Positions 61,687-64,000 of a stretch of 64,000 nt of DNA are shown in pieces. Source of the DNA: UBA5239 sp040394635 (GTDB taxonomy: Bacteria; Verrucomicrobiota; Lentisphaeria; Victivallales; Victivallaceae). A model generated the notes under the pieces. That model did not search any database, was not told where the DNA came from, and saw only the letters and a program-made list of their open reading frames with translations. Where the stretch lies: assembly GCA_040394635.1 (NCBI GenBank), contig JBEBRW010000019.1:1-64000 (forward strand), written 5' to 3'. Made by a program: the position numbers and the translations under genes. Positions within the stretch are counted from its first letter, which is position 1. Every line of letters begins with the position of its first letter.

Positions 61687-64000
61687 TCATTGGAAGTGGA
61701 TGCTTTCTCCCGCTTTAATCACGATCGGCTTATTGAGTATTGTCCGTCCTTTAATGACGGTGAAGGCGATTTCCTGTTTTCCGTGGAATAATTTTCCAAT
61801 GGGCTCCGGCAGTTCCAATTCGCATAGTTCCAATGAGCCGTATTTGACGGTTATGGTTCCACCGGCGTCATATTCGCCCCAGGCGTCCCCGAGGCTCCAG
61901 AAACAGCGGAACTCCTCCGGAAAGTTCAGCGGCGCGAAGCCGATCATGCCGCGCGTACGGTCAAATTTAAAGCCGCTGAACGCATGCAGGACGGCATAGG
62001 ACGCCATGCTGCGGGCATAATTGCTGCCGCATTCGAACTCGTTCCAGGGGTTCCGGCGTTCACCATCGTAACGGTACCGGATAGCAGTGATGATTTGCAT
62101 GGCTTGTTCCCGCATACCGCACATCAGCATATGAGCGGCCAGCGCCCATTCGAAACCGTGCATGGTTTCGCTGGCGTAAGGAATCGGGATGACCGGTTTG
62201 CGCCGGTTTTCCGGCCAGGCGCAGATCAATACTCCGCCTTCGTCGTTGAGCGCGTAGTTCCGCCAGGTATTGGTCACCTTCCGCATATCGGATTTGAAGT
62301 TATGGCGGAAAATCGCTTCGAGAGTCGAGCGGTTTCTCGCCGGGTCGTAAATTTCGCCCAGCCCATAGAGCGATGCGTACCACTGCGGTAGGTGCATATC
62401 GATTTCGCATCCCTCGCCGATCTGGTATTTGATCTCGCCGTGTTCGGTGCTCCAATAGCGCTCCGGCGCATCGCCGAATCGGTCAAGGATTTTCCTGTCG
62501 TTCAGGTCGATCAACTGCCCGTAGTATTCGCCGTTGAATAAATGGTGCTCCAGCCAGTTCCGGCCGCACTGGAACAACCCGGCGCATTCGGCAGCGAATT
62601 CCGGTTCACCCAAGACTTCGGCCATCTCCGAGGCGGCTTTCAGCGCGCCCAGGTAATGACCGGTGAGCCAGGCGTTCGGGCCGAACAGCTCCATGTCCAG
62701 CGTGTGATGCTGGCGGCCGGTAATGACGCCCTGTTTATCCGGGTCCCAGCGGTCGCCGTTCTTCTCGCTCCAGGCGTATTCCAAAGTCTGCTTCAAAACG
62801 GGCCAGAGCTGCCGGAGCCATGCCGTATCGCCGGATATTTTCCAGTCGCGATAGGTCTTCATGATATCGCCAAACTGCCCGTCGACACACGGACGCATGA
62901 AGTCCGTGCGGGCCCTGATCCCCAGCGGCAGCATCAGCCGGAAATGACCGCCGCCGTTTTCATCGACGCTGTAACGGTAATTCGCCTCGCGCATGGACCG
63001 CTCCAAGGCCGGAAAAAGGAAGGGCAGCGCCTGTGCGTAATTCCAGACATGAGTGCAGGAGCCCTCGCAGGAACCGGCCTGCGTCCCCACGCCCTCCCAG
63101 CCATAAAACGTCCCGTCCTCCAACCGCAGACAGGTCGAGCTTTTCAGAATCGAGAGATTGGCGGAAACACCGTCAAGAACCACCTCCGGCAGCGTTGAAT
63201 TGAACAGTGCATCATGAAAACAGAATGTTTCGCTTCGCAGCCGGTCGTAATTCTCCAACAGATAATTCACGCTGTCCATGGAATCGCGCCATTGGGTGGC
63301 ATACCAGTTTTTCCAGCGGTTTTCGAGACGGTTTTCGGCGGCCATGGCGTCCGCCCCGGGGTTCCAGTCGTTCCGGCGGTTCGGCACGTGCCAGGTCAGG
63401 ACGAAATTCACTTTCCGGGTGGCGCCGGGCAACAGGCTGAAATGAACCGCCAGCAACCCGGTATCGCATTTCTGATTTCCGGGCTCCCTCGCTTCGTAGG
63501 AACGGTTGCGAAATGGCCCGCTCTTGTTCAAATCATTCCAATATACGTCCAATTCATCCACCCAGCCGCCACGATACCAGTATTCCTGAAAGCTGATATT
63601 TTCCTCCGGGGTACCGAGCGTCAAATCGCCGAACTCAAAGTCCTGCGAATCGCCGCCGCTGCCAACCGTCAAACGGCTGCCGTGGCGGCGGTTGAATGCC
63701 GTTTCGCCGTACCAGGGGTTGGCAAGAACCCCGACGACCGTATAATCGAGCTGTTTTGAACTTGAATTGGTGATCTCGACTTCAAAACACGCCGCCGGCA
63801 GCGATGAATCCCGGTCATTGCCGGGAATGAACGGGCTCCACGCCCGTAATACCGGCCGGCCGGGAAAATCGTCGTCGCTGAAATCGATTTCCGCCATAGG
63901 ATATTCCCCCTTGAACACCTGGTTGCGGAAATGCGGCATGCCACAGAGATTATTGCGGCTCGGTCCCCAGCCGAATCCATCGAAAAGAACCGTTCGCGGC
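61687..64000 (-). CDS. GH116-like glycoside hydrolase, N-terminally cut by the window edge
   Basis: The protein has the GH116 (GBA2-like beta-glucosidase/xylosidase) layout: an N-terminal beta-domain (MPHFRNQVFKGEYPMAEIDF, LRAWSPFIPGNDRDSSLPA, FVLTWHVPNRR) and an alpha/alpha-barrel with SCEGSCTHVWNYAQALPFLFPALERSMR, where the Glu fits the catalytic nucleophile, and later HTLDMELFGPNAWL, the region of the acid/base Asp. The frame stays open upstream of the first ATG (63939) to the right edge, coding a family-like GFGWGPSRNNLCGMPHF, so the true start lies outside the window. No regulator or pilin is attached within the window. The stop is about 70 bases upstream of the module E promoter. Confidence 0.85.
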   Translation of the reverse strand, partial: PRTVLFDGFGWGPSRNNLCGMPHFRNQVFKGEYPMAEIDFSDDDFPGRPVLRAWSPFIPGNDRDSSLPAACFEVEITNSSSKQLDYTVVGVLANPWYGETAFNRRHGSRLTVGSGGDSQDFEFGDLTLGTPEENISFQEYWYRGGWVDELDVYWNDLNKSGPFRNRSYEAREPGNQKCDTGLLAVHFSLLPGATRKVNFVLTWHVPNRRNDWNPGADAMAAENRLENRWKNWYATQWRDSMDSVNYLLENYDRLRSETFCFHDALFNSTLPEVVLDGVSANLSILKSSTCLRLEDGTFYGWEGVGTQAGSCEGSCTHVWNYAQALPFLFPALERSMREANYRYSVDENGGGHFRLMLPLGIRARTDFMRPCVDGQFGDIMKTYRDWKISGDTAWLRQLWPVLKQTLEYAWSEKNGDRWDPDKQGVITGRQHHTLDMELFGPNAWLTGHYLGALKAASEMAEVLGEPEFAAECAGLFQCGRNWLEHHLFNGEYYGQLIDLNDRKILDRFGDAPERYWSTEHGEIKYQIGEGCEIDMHLPQWYASLYGLGEIYDPARNRSTLEAIFRHNFKSDMRKVTNTWRNYALNDEGGVLICAWPENRRKPVIPIPYASETMHGFEWALAAHMLMCGMREQAMQIITAIRYRYDGERRNPWNEFECGSNYARSMASYAVLHAFSGFKFDRTRGMIGFAPLNFPEEFRCFWSLGDAWGEYDAGGTITVKYGSLELCELELPEPIGKLFHGKQEIAFTVIKGRTILNKPIVIKAGESIHFQ

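Noticed and set aside
1..64000. CRISPR arrays, IS elements, rRNA genes
   Set aside because: No regularly spaced repeats, transposase genes or rRNA-like sequence were seen.

Overview
The window looks like a chromosomal segment of a carbohydrate-degrading, anaerobic Lentisphaerota bacterium (Victivallis-like). The evidence is five orphan type II pseudopilins that share the helix FTLIELLVVIAIIAILA, many glycoside hydrolases and a chondroitinase-like lyase, glycyl-radical enzymes, and a GC-rich background. The assignment is an inference from gene content; no rRNA is present.

Layout. 34-4500 (minus): LacI regulator, pseudopilin, CBM9/LamG/GH123-like protein. 4753-10313 (minus): LacI regulator, pseudopilin, large secreted TIM-barrel hydrolase. 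10502-12458 (minus): GntR/LacI hybrid regulator and a secreted double-discoidin protein. 12587-19295: a GH29 fucosidase divergent from a pseudopilin / PL8 chondroitinase-like lyase / second GH29 operon. 19305-27368 (minus): YaiI, DEAD-box helicase, amino-acid-dehydrogenase-like protein, MFS transporter, GH106-like rhamnosidase, MtfA peptidase. 27672-32913 (plus): thioesterase, topoisomerase I with an unusual repeated C-terminus, a 39-residue membrane peptide and three tandem pilin-like membrane proteins. 33021-39667 (plus): IclR regulator, two different glycyl-radical enzymes, Fe-alcohol dehydrogenase, activating enzyme. 39762-39837: tRNA-Lys(CTT). 39912-43938 (plus): an AT-rich island with a GIY-YIG protein, a DUF1016 fragment and a tightly coupled ATPase / PIN nuclease / RNA ligase triad. 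44170-53458 (minus): a six-gene operon led by a FadR-type regulator. 53589-55362 (minus): BtuCD-like ABC importer under a cobalamin riboswitch. 55584-61529 (minus): GntR/LacI regulator, pseudopilin, CE7-type esterase, DUF4874/DUF4832-LamG protein. 61687-64000 (minus): GH116-like hydrolase cut by the right edge.

How it fits together. Most of the window is a series of small polysaccharide-utilization modules. The recurring grammar is a dedicated transcription factor with a near-consensus sigma-70 promoter, an orphan pseudopilin, and one or more secreted carbohydrate-active proteins, often joined by 4-bp ATGA stop/start overlaps. No SusC/SusD genes are seen. Released sugars would enter through the MFS and SSS transporters, and deoxysugars (fucose, rhamnose) could feed the glycyl-radical enzyme cluster, although its substrate is not determined by the sequence. 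The two strongest candidates for undescribed biology are the regulator-pseudopilin-hydrolase module, present in four regulator-led copies plus one headed by a pseudopilin, and the ATPase/PIN/RNA-ligase triad next to tRNA-Lys.
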